Shown: positions 1-7,782, counted from the stretch's first letter. The stretch: 7,881 bases of DNA from Modestobacter sp. (GCA_025965775.1 JAOPWG010000327.1:1-7881); one strand, 5' to 3'. The notes: generated from the letters alone by a model not told the origin. A program made the numbers and translations.

Positions 1-398
1 CGGCCTTCGCCGGGATCGGTGCCCGGCTGGGGCCCTTCGACCTCACCCTGCTGCCCATCGGCGCCTACAACGAGGCGTGGAAGGCCATCCACATGGACCC
101 CGAGGAGGCGCTGCGGGCGCACGGCGATCTCGGCGGTGAGGTGCTGGTCCCGGTGCACTGGGCCACGTTCAACCTGGCGTTCCACCGGTGGGCGGAGCCG
201 GTGCAGCGGCTGGCCGCGGGGGCGCTGCTCGGCGGGGTGCGCCTCGCCGTGCCCCGGCCCGGCGAGCGGGTCGACGTGCTGGCCCCCCCGCCGCTGACCG
301 ACTGGTGGTCCGAGGTGGGCTCCCTCGAGGACCGTCCGGCGGCCGAGGCCACCGGGCGCTCGTCGCGACGGTCGCGGGGGCTCACCCCCCGGGCGTGA
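1..398 (+). CDS. MBL-fold metallo-hydrolase (UlaG/NAPE-PLD-like), C-terminal part
   Basis: This is the last 131 residues of a gene whose start lies left of the window; codons are in phase from base 3 and end at TGA 396-398. The fragment carries the C-terminal hallmarks of the metallo-beta-lactamase-fold hydrolases related to UlaG and NAPE-phospholipase D: a FDLTLLPIGAY segment, then MDPEEALRAHGDLGG, then the strand VPVHWATFNL. The His of that last strand is a late metal ligand in the family. Members are cytoplasmic metal-dependent hydrolases of diverse phosphodiester or lactone substrates, and the substrate cannot be told from this part. A Pro/Arg-rich tail of about 35 residues follows the fold. 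Its 3' end overlaps the convergent permease gene by 17 bp. The family call is fairly sure; the exact function is unknown. Confidence 0.85.
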   Translation, partial: AFAGIGARLGPFDLTLLPIGAYNEAWKAIHMDPEEALRAHGDLGGEVLVPVHWATFNLAFHRWAEPVQRLAAGALLGGVRLAVPRPGERVDVLAPPPLTDWWSEVGSLEDRPAAEATGRSSRRSRGLTPRA

Positions 399-1818
399 CC
401 AGGACGGCGTCCTGCGGCTCCCGGGAACGCTGGGTGGCGAACAGCCCCGCGTAGAGGCCTGCGGCGACGAGGAAGCCGACGAAGAAGGTGATGTCGCCGA
501 CCTCGGGCACGTGCCTGGGCACCACCCCCACGTAGAAGGTCTCGTTGGAGAACAGCCACACCGAGACCACGATGCCCACCAGCATCGCCACCCAGCCTGC
601 GTAGGGGTTGTGCTTGGTGTCGAAGAGGAAGCCGTCGACCCGGTGCCCGCGGCGGAGGTACTGGTCGGTGAAGTACACGCCGAGCCACGGACCGATCCAG
701 TAGCTGATGACCAGCAGGAAGTTCTCGTACCGGGCTCCGGCGTCCTTCAGCGCCGTCCACGCCAGGATCAGTCCCACGACGCCGAAGCCGAGGGCGGTGA
801 CCGCCCGGGCGGCCTTCAGCGGGATCGTGAAGCCCAGGGCGGTGAACGACAGCGCGCCGGAGTAGATGTTGATCGCGTTGGCCGCGATGGCACCGAGCGC
901 GATGGCCAGCAGCGTCAGATCGCCGACGACCGTGCCCAGGTGCGAGGTGAAGGCGGTCGTGGGGTTGAGCCCGGCGTCGGTGAGGATGCTGGTCGACGCC
1001 GCGCCGGCCAGCTCCAGCACCATGCAGGAGATGAAGACCCCGAGGCCGGCGAACAGGCCCACCTTGAGCTTGGGGGTGTCGGCCGGCAGATAGCGGGTGT
1101 AGTCCGCGGCGTAGGGGTTCCAGCCGGCGGCGTAGCCGAAGGTCGCGCCCACGATGACCAGGAAGCCGCCGACACCGGCGCCGGTCCCGGCGGCCGAGTA
1201 GTCGGCCTTGAGAAAGGTCAGCACGCAGGCGATCGCGAAGATGACGCCCAGGATCGGGGCGGCGTACTTCTCGAAGGTCTGCACGAGGTTGTGGCCGAAG
1301 AAGGCGATGACGATCTGCAGGACGACCACGACCAGCAGGCACAGCCACGACGGCAGGCTGGTGAGGGAGTTGAGGGCGAGCGCGCCGCTGACGCTGTTGA
1401 CCGCGAACCAGCCGATCCCGGCCACCACGGCGTTCAGCCCGGCCGGCAGCACGTTCCCCCGCCAGCCGAACGCGATCCGGGAGAGCACCATCTGCGGCAC
1501 GCCGAACTGCGGGCCCCGGGCCGACAGCACCGCGTGGGTGAACGAGCCGAGGCCGGTACCGAGCAGGATGGCGAAGAAGGCCTGGGTGAACGACAGTCCG
1601 ATGATCCCGGTGGCCAGCACGCCGAGGAAGACGGTGGCGAACTCCAGGTTCGGCGACAGCCACGTCCACAACAGCTGGACCGGGCTGCCGTGCCGCTCGC
1701 CGGGCGGCACCATCTCCGCACCGCCGGGCTCGACGGCGATCACCCGGGTGCCGTAGTCGCCGGCCCGGACCTCGGCGGCGACGGTCTCGGTCTGGCTGGC
1801 TGGTGCGCTGGTGGCCAT
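382..1818 (-). CDS. NCS1-family nucleobase:cation symporter (cytosine/purine permease type)
   Basis: A 478-residue integral membrane transporter of the NCS1 family (cytosine/purines/uracil/thiamine/allantoin permeases), expected to import a nucleobase or related compound with H+ or Na+ through the inner membrane. Length and about twelve hydrophobic segments fit the family. Visible signatures are ERHGSP (41-46), SPNLEFATVF just before TM1 (55-64), QFGVPQM (104-110), GWRGNVLPAGLN (118-129), GYAAGWNPYAADYTRYLP (228-245), ANAINIYSG (313-321) and YWIGPWLGVYFTD (373-385). The soluble N-terminus of about 45 residues is typical. The ATG at 1816-1818 is preceded by a purine-rich AGGGG stretch at a usable distance. 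The 3' end overlaps the convergent hydrolase gene. The HAD-like gene lies upstream on the same strand behind a 107-bp gap holding a possible promoter and operator. Substrate is not assignable; cytosine, uracil, hydantoin or allantoin are all possible. Confidence 0.93.
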   Translation of the reverse strand: MATSAPASQTETVAAEVRAGDYGTRVIAVEPGGAEMVPPGERHGSPVQLLWTWLSPNLEFATVFLGVLATGIIGLSFTQAFFAILLGTGLGSFTHAVLSARGPQFGVPQMVLSRIAFGWRGNVLPAGLNAVVAGIGWFAVNSVSGALALNSLTSLPSWLCLLVVVVLQIVIAFFGHNLVQTFEKYAAPILGVIFAIACVLTFLKADYSAAGTGAGVGGFLVIVGATFGYAAGWNPYAADYTRYLPADTPKLKVGLFAGLGVFISCMVLELAGAASTSILTDAGLNPTTAFTSHLGTVVGDLTLLAIALGAIAANAINIYSGALSFTALGFTIPLKAARAVTALGFGVVGLILAWTALKDAGARYENFLLVISYWIGPWLGVYFTDQYLRRGHRVDGFLFDTKHNPYAGWVAMLVGIVVSVWLFSNETFYVGVVPRHVPEVGDITFFVGFLVAAGLYAGLFATQRSREPQDAVLVTPGG

Positions 1819-1896
1819 TCGCTGCCCCTGCCCGGTGTGGAGGACTGGTCGAGCCGCGAACGGTAGGCACGACGACGTCCCGTTGGGTGTCGCTCT

Positions 1897-1908
1897 CGTT
1901 AACGTTAG
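1897..1908. promoter_or_regulatory. inverted repeat, possible operator upstream of NCS1 permease
   Basis: CGTTAACGTTAG is built from nested palindromes (CGTTAACG and AACGTT) in an otherwise very GC-rich gap. It overlaps the proposed -10 box of the permease promoter, where a repressor of the TetR, GntR or LacI type could act. No regulator gene is visible nearby, so its role is inferred from position and symmetry alone. Confidence 0.3.
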
Positions 1909-1929
1909 CCCGCCGGAACGTCCGGTCAG
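1902..1929 (-). promoter_or_regulatory. possible promoter of the NCS1 permease gene
   Basis: On the minus strand a -10-like TAACGT (1902-1907) lies 16 bases after a -35-like CTGACC (1924-1929), about 85 bases ahead of the permease ATG. TAACGT fits the loose actinobacterial TAnnnT form and stands in the only AT-rich patch of this gap. The -35 box overlaps the HAD stop codon. This is a motif reading only; the long leader leaves room for other starts. Confidence 0.3.
1913..1925. repeat. perfect 5-bp inverted repeat next to the HAD stop codon
   Basis: CCGGA-ACG-TCCGG forms a perfect inverted repeat that directly abuts the HAD stop codon (1926-1928). It could be a small transcription-end hairpin for the HAD gene or a second half of a regulatory site with the neighbouring 1897-1908 palindrome. 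The stem is short and has no T-run, so it would be a weak terminator. Confidence 0.35.
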
Positions 1930-2627
1930 GCCGGCGCGTTCCGGGCCAGCACCGCCGGTAGCTCACCGAGATCGGTCACCTCGTGGCTCGGCTGCGGACC
2001 GTCCGGGTCGACCCGGTGCCCCGGCCGCGCGACCCGGACGACGGCCAGCCCGGCCTCCAGCGCACCGCGGGTGTCCCGCGCCGAGGCCGGCACGTGGACC
2101 TGGACCCCGGCCGCGGCGGCCCGCCGGTACAGCCGCGGGTGCGGCTTGTAGGCGCGCAGCCGCTGGCTGGTGAGGACGGCGTCCGGGTCCGACAGCCCGG
2201 CGAACAGGGCGGCGACGCGGGTACGGGCGAACAGGTCGTCGTCGACGTTGGACAGCACCCCGACCCGGTGCTGCCGGGCGATCTCGGGCAGGGCGGCCGC
2301 CACGTCGGGCCACAGCGGCCAGTCCGGGAGCGTGGCCAGCAGCGCGGCCGTGTCGGCAGCGACACCCGGAGCGTCGACGACCAGCCCGCGGCCGGCGTAG
2401 GTCGCGGCCAACGCGTGTCGGCTGTGCTCGGCGAAGGACACCCACGGGGCGCCGTCGCCGTCGGGGGTGTCCTCCTGACTGGCCTTGTTCCGGGTGTCCC
2501 AGTCGTCGTAGAGGTCGGTGCCCTCGACGTCCCACCCGTGACCGGCGGCCAGCGCCCCCAGCGCGGCCGAGCCACCGGCGCGCGAGTCGATCAGCGCACT
2601 GAACAGGTCGAAGGTCACCCAGGTCAT
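1926..2627 (-). CDS. HAD-superfamily hydrolase, haloacid-dehalogenase-like (type II-like)
   Basis: A 233-residue cytoplasmic HAD-fold protein of the haloacid-dehalogenase-like branch. The start ATG (2625-2627) gives MTWVTFDLFSALIDSR, putting the nucleophile Asp at residue 7 as usual; no good Shine-Dalgarno sequence precedes it, though no later start keeps motif I. Motif II is GVLSNVDDD with Ser126, motif III is YKPHPRLY with Lys161 and Tyr167, and the last motif is ASARDTRGA with Asp185. A cap domain lies at roughly 15-105. Compared with true 2-haloacid dehalogenases, the DxYGT motif reads DLFSA, so the conserved Thr is Ala, and the Ser-Ser-Asn before the final Asp reads Pro-Ala-Ser. Haloacid dehalogenation is therefore doubtful, and a phosphatase or other HAD activity is as likely. 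It is the upstream same-strand neighbour of the permease, but no functional link can be shown. Confidence 0.85.
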   Translation of the reverse strand: MTWVTFDLFSALIDSRAGGSAALGALAAGHGWDVEGTDLYDDWDTRNKASQEDTPDGDGAPWVSFAEHSRHALAATYAGRGLVVDAPGVAADTAALLATLPDWPLWPDVAAALPEIARQHRVGVLSNVDDDLFARTRVAALFAGLSDPDAVLTSQRLRAYKPHPRLYRRAAAAGVQVHVPASARDTRGALEAGLAVVRVARPGHRVDPDGPQPSHEVTDLGELPAVLARNAPA

Positions 2628-2717
2628 GCGGCCATGGTCTCGTGCGCAATGGACCTTGGACGGTTGACCCGGCCCTCCGGCGGGCATCCCCCGAGCGACG
2701 ATCCAGACGGGGTCGAC

Positions 2718-2724
2718 AGGAGGA
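2718..2724 (+). promoter_or_regulatory. strong Shine-Dalgarno for the membrane-protein gene
   Basis: AGGAGGA stands five bases before the ATG at 2730 and fixes that start for the downstream membrane protein. The reading frame is open for hundreds of bases further upstream, so this site is what decides the start. Confidence 0.85.
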
Positions 2725-2729
2725 CCGAC

Positions 2730-3548
2730 ATGCCCGGACACCGCCGAGACGACGAGCCCGCCGACGCCACCCGCGTCCAGACCGCGGTACCTGCGACCGG
2801 ACCGGGAAGTGAGGCCTACGGGAGCCGCACCGGCGGGGCGCACGAAGCCGACCCCGTCGCGGCCGACCGCTCCGCGGCGGCCACCGACAGCCCCACCACG
2901 GTCCATGCCGCCGCTCCGCCGCCCGCCCCCGACGGCGGGGAACCGGTGTCCGACCGCGGGAGGAACACCGGCCAGGACGAGTCGGCCGCCGCGCCGACCC
3001 GCACCCAGGTGGTGGCCGCCCAGCGTGCCCGCTACGGCGGCGTCTCCTGGGGCTCGGCGTTCTTCGGCTGGCTGTCGGCCAACGGCATCGCCGTGCTGCT
3101 GATCGCGATCCTGTCCGCCGCGGGCGTGGCGTTCGGGCTCACCCAGGGCCTGGGGACCGCCGACCAGGCCACCACCAACGCCGGCGCGATCGGGATCGGT
3201 GGGGGCATCGCCCTGCTGGTGCTGCTGTTCCTCGCCTACCTGGCCGGCGGGTACGTGGCCGGCCGGATGGCGCGCTTCGACGGCGCCAAGCAGGGCGTCG
3301 CCGTCTGGGTGATCGGTCTGATCGTCGTCCTGCTGCTGGCGCTGGCCGGCCTGGTGTTCGGCGCGCAGTACAACGTGCTGTCCCGGCTGAACCTGCCGCG
3401 CATCCCGATCGACGAGGGCACCGCGACCACCGCGGGGATCATCGCACTGGTCGCCGTGCTGCTGGTGACGCTGCTGGCTTCCGTCCTCGGCGGGCTGCTC
3501 GGCGCCCGCTACCACCGCAAGGTCGACCGCGTCGGCTTCACGGCCTGA
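2730..3548 (+). CDS. conserved-type four-helix membrane protein with disordered N-terminus
   Basis: A 272-residue protein of unknown function. Residues 1-100 are rich in Ala, Pro, Asp, Thr and Arg, with no hydrophobic stretch, and look intrinsically disordered. A short motif, RYGGVSWGSAFFGW (101-114), leads into four hydrophobic helices at about 112-137, 153-178, 188-212 and 233-259. The loop after TM2 reads GGYVAGRMARFDGAKQG. Small-residue (Gly/Ala) spacing in the helices suggests tight packing. No catalytic motif is seen. This layout resembles uncharacterised actinobacterial membrane proteins, and the GGYVAGR loop recalls small TIGR04086/YrzE-like proteins, which is a weak likeness. The start is fixed by the AGGAGGA site. 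It lies alone on its strand, divergent from the HAD gene, and is closed by the hairpin at 3550-3590. Confidence 0.85.
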   Translation: MPGHRRDDEPADATRVQTAVPATGPGSEAYGSRTGGAHEADPVAADRSAAATDSPTTVHAAAPPPAPDGGEPVSDRGRNTGQDESAAAPTRTQVVAAQRARYGGVSWGSAFFGWLSANGIAVLLIAILSAAGVAFGLTQGLGTADQATTNAGAIGIGGGIALLVLLFLAYLAGGYVAGRMARFDGAKQGVAVWVIGLIVVLLLALAGLVFGAQYNVLSRLNLPRIPIDEGTATTAGIIALVAVLLVTLLASVLGGLLGARYHRKVDRVGFTA

Positions 3549-3549
3549 G

Positions 3550-3590
3550 TGGAGTGGGAGAGCGCCGGTTTCCGGCGCTCTCCCACTCCA
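3550..3590. terminator. perfect 19-bp stem-loop between convergent stop codons (bidirectional terminator)
   Basis: Arms 3550-3568 and 3572-3590 are exact reverse complements (TGGAGTGGGAGAGCGCCGG and its complement) around a TTT loop. The stem starts one base after the TGA of the membrane-protein gene and ends on the base next to the TAA of the minus-strand glycosylase gene. Being symmetric, it can end transcription from both sides. It has no T-run, as is usual for high-GC actinobacterial terminators. Confidence 0.85.
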
Positions 3591-4463
3591 TTAACGCAGC
3601 AGCTTGGACAGCCGGCGGTCGGCCAGCGGCTTGCCGCCGGTCTGACAGGTGGGGCAGTACTGCAGCGACGTGTCGGCGAAGCTGACCTCGCGCACGGTGT
3701 CGCCGCAGACCGGACAGGGCAGGCCGGTGCGGGCGTGCACCTGCAGCCCGGAGCGCTTCTCCCCCTTCAGCGTGGCCGCCTTCTGCCCCACCTGGCGTCC
3801 CAGCGCGTCGGTGAGCGTGGCGCGCACGGCATCGAAGAGACGGACCAGTTCGTCCTCGCTCAGCTTGTCGGCGGGCTTGAACGGCGAGAGCCGGGCGGCG
3901 TGCAGGATCTCGTCGGAGTACGCGTTGCCGATGCCGGCCACCAGCGTCTGGTCGGTCAGCGCGCCCTTGAGCTGGCCGTGCCGGCCGGCCAGCAGGGCGC
4001 CGAACTGCTCGCGGTCGACGGCCAGGGCGTCCGGGCCGAGCCTCGCGATGCCGGGCACGTCGGCCGTCGTCGCGACGACGTAGACCGCCAGCCCCTTGCG
4101 CGTGCCGGCCTCGGTGAGGTCGAACCCGTCCGGCGGCGCACCCTCCTCGGCCGGGCTGAGGTGCACGCGCAGCGCGAGCGGCCCCTTGCCGGGCTTGGGC
4201 GGAGCGGGCGGCAGCGCGGCCCGCCAGTGCAGCCAGCCGGCCCGGGCCAGGTGCACCACCAGGTGCAGCCCGGAGACATCCAGGTCGAGGAACTTCCCGA
4301 TCCGGGAGGCGCCGGTGAGCTCGAGCCCACCCAGGGCCGACAGCGGCGGGTCGAAGGTCTTGATCGCCTGCACGGCGGCCAGGTCGACGCGCGTCACGAC
4401 CCGGCCGACCGCGTTCTCCCGCAGGAACGCGGCCAGCGCCTCCACCTCGGGCAACTCCGGCAC
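3591..4463 (-). CDS. Fpg/Nei-family DNA glycosylase (actinobacterial Fpg2-like)
   Basis: A 290-residue base-excision-repair glycosylase homologue. The chosen start is the GTG at 4461-4463 because it gives (M)PELPEVE, placing Pro2 and Glu3, the catalytic N-terminus of the family, right after the initiator; the longer frame from 4487 would bury them. Other features are the catalytic-type Lys57 in SRIGKF, the helix-two-turn-helix DNA-binding segment DQTLVAGIGNAYSDEIL (171-187), and a C-terminal zinc finger Cys250-x2-Cys253-x16-Cys270-x2-Cys273. The finger hairpin reads FADTSLQYC and lacks the Arg that normally contacts phosphate in Fpg (Thr265 at that place). The sequence style (KTFDPP, LKGEKRSGLQVHARTGLPCP) matches the mycobacterial Fpg2/Rv0944-like subfamily as I recall it, whose lesion range is unsettled. 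The cyclase gene lies 76 bp upstream on the same strand. Confidence 0.92.
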   Translation of the reverse strand: MPELPEVEALAAFLRENAVGRVVTRVDLAAVQAIKTFDPPLSALGGLELTGASRIGKFLDLDVSGLHLVVHLARAGWLHWRAALPPAPPKPGKGPLALRVHLSPAEEGAPPDGFDLTEAGTRKGLAVYVVATTADVPGIARLGPDALAVDREQFGALLAGRHGQLKGALTDQTLVAGIGNAYSDEILHAARLSPFKPADKLSEDELVRLFDAVRATLTDALGRQVGQKAATLKGEKRSGLQVHARTGLPCPVCGDTVREVSFADTSLQYCPTCQTGGKPLADRRLSKLLR

Positions 4464-4493
4464 GCGCCCATGATCCACGCCCGGCACGCCGTC

Positions 4494-4513
4494 CGCCCTC
4501 CCCCGAGAGGGCG
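4494..4513 (-). terminator. short GC-rich stem-loop after the cyclase gene
   Basis: CGCCCTC (4494-4500) pairs exactly with GAGGGCG (4507-4513) across a six-base loop. It lies in the 76-bp gap between the cyclase stop and the glycosylase GTG start, so it could weaken read-through or shape the glycosylase leader. The 7-bp stem has no T-run and evidence is modest. Confidence 0.35.
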
Positions 4514-4539
4514 ATCTGGTGCCGGGGACGCCGCCGGGG

Positions 4540-5631
4540 TCAGGCGCTGAGGGACCGCTGCGCGGAATCGGGACGCGACGCCGGAGAGGTACCGCCGACG
4601 AGGGCGACGTCCCGCTCCCCGCGAACGGGGTCCCCGGCCAGCCAGAGCTGGTCGCGGCCGGCGCGCTTCGCGGCGTACATCGCCCGGTCGGCGTCCTCCA
4701 GTGCGTCGTGCACCGCCTGGCCGGCGCGGACGACGGTCATCCCCGCGGAGAACGTGACACCCGGACAGGCCGTACGGAGCGCCGTCCGCAGGCGTCGCGT
4801 CACGGTCTCGCCGCATCGGCTCTCGCCGCAGCGCAGGAGCGCGACCATCTCCTCGCCGCCGGACCGGGCGACCCGGTCCCGCGTCCGTACCTGCTGGAGC
4901 AGCACCCGGCCGAAGGCCTGGAGCACCAGGTCGCCGGCGGCATGGCCCAACTCGTCGTTGAGGCGCTTGAAGTTGTCCAGGTCGAAGACGATGAGGACGT
5001 CGCCCTGCTCCGCCTCCGCCAGGAACCGTTCCATGCCCCGGCGGTTGGCCAGCCCGGTGAGGGGGTCGGTCTGGTTGTCCGCGCGCAGCTGACCGATCAG
5101 CGCGAGCTGACGTCGCTGCAGACGGCCGAGCAGCTCGGCGAGGACGAGCCACGCCGCGGCGACGAAGACGGTCCGGACCGCGAGCTCCGGGGTGACCGTG
5201 CGGAGGGTGCCGAAGTACGTCGCCAGCGCGGGCAGCAGGAGCACCCACCCACCGCGCGCCGGCAGGAACAGGCCCGTATAGGCGAAGCAGAGGACGAAGA
5301 ACCCGACCGTGACCCCGGCCAACCCGGGCACGGCAACGGTGACGACCACCAGCGCGGTCATCGCCAGGACCGGGAAGGCCAGCAGGGCCCACGGCGACCA
5401 GCGCTGCCAGGGCAGGACGAAGCTCAGCCAGACGGCGAGCAGGTGGAACGCCGGCACGCCGGCCATCAGGCCCCAGTGCGCGGGCGCCGGGTGCAGCAGC
5501 AGGAGGGCCAGCATCGAGATCAGGAGCGAGCCGAGACCGAGCAGCCGCCCGTACCCCACTCCCTCCCCGCCGCGCCACCACCAACCGGGCAGACGGTGCA
5601 ACTGCGCGACCGGGATCGAGGAGTGCGCCAC
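4540..5631 (-). CDS. membrane-anchored GGDEF diguanylate cyclase
   Basis: A 363-residue protein predicted to make cyclic di-GMP from two GTP. About six hydrophobic helices (roughly 28-47, 54-73, 80-100, 104-123, 127-145, 149-168) form a membrane sensor part with no recognised domain. A short linker helix then leads to a GGDEF domain (about 184-335). Its motifs are DPLTGLANRR (189-198), the metal/GTP strand FDLDNFKRLND (216-226), GHAAGD (229-234), an intact inhibitory RxxD site R249-D252 five residues before the active loop, and GGEEM (258-262), in which the usual final Phe is Met. No EAL or HD-GYP domain is attached. A basic, Ser-rich tail of about 28 residues follows. The GTG at 5629-5631 is the longest start and lacks a clear ribosome site; a GTG near codon 25, after GGGGAGGGA, is an alternative that still keeps TM1. 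Confidence 0.9.
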   Translation of the reverse strand: MAHSSIPVAQLHRLPGWWWRGGEGVGYGRLLGLGSLLISMLALLLLHPAPAHWGLMAGVPAFHLLAVWLSFVLPWQRWSPWALLAFPVLAMTALVVVTVAVPGLAGVTVGFFVLCFAYTGLFLPARGGWVLLLPALATYFGTLRTVTPELAVRTVFVAAAWLVLAELLGRLQRRQLALIGQLRADNQTDPLTGLANRRGMERFLAEAEQGDVLIVFDLDNFKRLNDELGHAAGDLVLQAFGRVLLQQVRTRDRVARSGGEEMVALLRCGESRCGETVTRRLRTALRTACPGVTFSAGMTVVRAGQAVHDALEDADRAMYAAKRAGRDQLWLAGDPVRGERDVALVGGTSPASRPDSAQRSLSA

Positions 5632-5754
5632 GGTCGGAGGATCGGCATCGTCCCGGTGGCGCTTGATCGCGCCGGCCGGAACTCCCGCGAAGGGGTGACA
5701 GGCTGCCGGCCAGGTCCACAGCCGGTCACTCTCCGTCGGCGTGAGGACGTGGGG

Positions 5755-5770
5755 CGCCCCGAAGGGGGCG
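5755..5770 (-). terminator. GC-rich stem-loop downstream of the malic enzyme gene
   Basis: On the minus strand CGCCCC-CTTC-GGGGCG forms a perfect 6-bp stem starting 17 bases after the malic enzyme TGA. The inner CUUCGG can also fold as a stable UUCG tetraloop. Neighbouring GGGGCGCCCC and GGGGG/CCCCC repeats offer alternative pairings. The rest of the 156-bp gap to the cyclase gene shows no gene or clear promoter. Confidence 0.5.
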
Positions 5771-5787
5771 GCGCCTCCCCCGGCGGA

Positions 5788-7266
<1,479 letters not shown>

Positions 7267-7302
7267 GGCACGGCGATCCTCCCACCGCCGCCGGCTCCCG
7301 GC

Positions 7303-7317
7303 CCGGTGTATCACCGG
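7303..7317. repeat. 6-bp inverted repeat in the malic enzyme leader
   Basis: CCGGTG-TAT-CACCGG is a perfect inverted repeat in the 56-bp gap between the SRPBCC stop and the malic enzyme start, upstream of the GGGAGG ribosome site. It could be a weak terminator for the SRPBCC gene or an operator for the malic enzyme. Only symmetry and location support it. Confidence 0.35.
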
Positions 7318-7322
7318 TGGGG

Positions 7323-7763
7323 TCAGCCGGACAGCTGCGCCGCGCGCTGCTCGGCGCGGGCCTTGAGACCGGCGGCGAACGCGCGGAACGAGGGGTTCAG
7401 GTCGGGGATCGTGCGACCGAGCAGGCCGGTCAGCGGACCGGAGTACTCCTCGCGCATCGTGAACTCGGTGCTCCCGTCCGCCTGCGGGTCCAGCCGGAAG
7501 GTGCGCTCGCCGACGAACAGCCCCAGCGGCAGACCGCCCTGCCAGCGCATCGCCTCGCCGGGACGGATCTCGGTGACCGTCACCGGGAAGGCCCGTCCGC
7601 GGGCGACCGTGGCGTGGACGACGAGCCGCTCGCCGAGCCCGACCGTGCCGTCGACCCGGTCCACGCCGGAACTCCAGTCCCGGTAGCTCCCGACGTCCAC
7701 CAGCACCTGCCACACCTGCTCGGCAGAGGCGCCGATGCGGATGCCTGCCTCGAAGGTCTTCAC
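7323..7763 (-). CDS. SRPBCC-fold protein (polyketide cyclase/dehydrase-type)
   Basis: A 146-residue small protein of the START/SRPBCC superfamily, whose helix-grip fold binds hydrophobic ligands in a deep cavity. The N-terminal strand and helix read KTFEAGIRIGASAEQVWQVLVDVGSYRDWSSG (split at 2-33), the classic coenzyme-Q-binding/polyketide-cyclase opening. A middle strand pair carries GERLVVHATV and FPVTVTEIRPGEAMRW, and a long C-terminal helix (about 123-143) closes the cavity. The GTG at 7761-7763 was chosen because the domain begins there and it leaves 19 bases after the upstream stop; a GTG at 7803-7805 would add 14 unlikely residues and overlap that gene. No catalytic residues are evident, so ligand and role are unknown. 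It lies 56 bp upstream of the malic enzyme gene on the same strand. Confidence 0.85.
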   Translation of the reverse strand: MKTFEAGIRIGASAEQVWQVLVDVGSYRDWSSGVDRVDGTVGLGERLVVHATVARGRAFPVTVTEIRPGEAMRWQGGLPLGLFVGERTFRLDPQADGSTEFTMREEYSGPLTGLLGRTIPDLNPSFRAFAAGLKARAEQRAAQLSG

Positions 7764-7782
7764 GCCCCGAGTGTGCCGTGGG

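Noticed and set aside
511..1866. 451-residue plus-strand open frame
   Set aside because: It is antisense to the NCS1 permease. Its product is a polar Gly/Arg/Gln/Glu-rich mix with no fold-like pattern, while the minus strand gives a full transporter signature.
2628..2729. Divergent promoters between the HAD and membrane-protein genes
   Set aside because: A TTGACC box at 2664-2669 was seen, but no -10 element lies at the right distance, and no minus-strand pair was found.
2628..3515. N-terminal extension of the HAD gene
   Set aside because: The frame stays open upstream, but this part is antisense to the membrane-protein gene and low in complexity. The HAD fold starts with the ATG at 2627.
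7267..7713. N-terminal extension of the malic enzyme
   Set aside because: It would run antisense-frame through the SRPBCC gene and past the good GGGAGG ribosome site; the text before MSTDIQQD is not protein-like.
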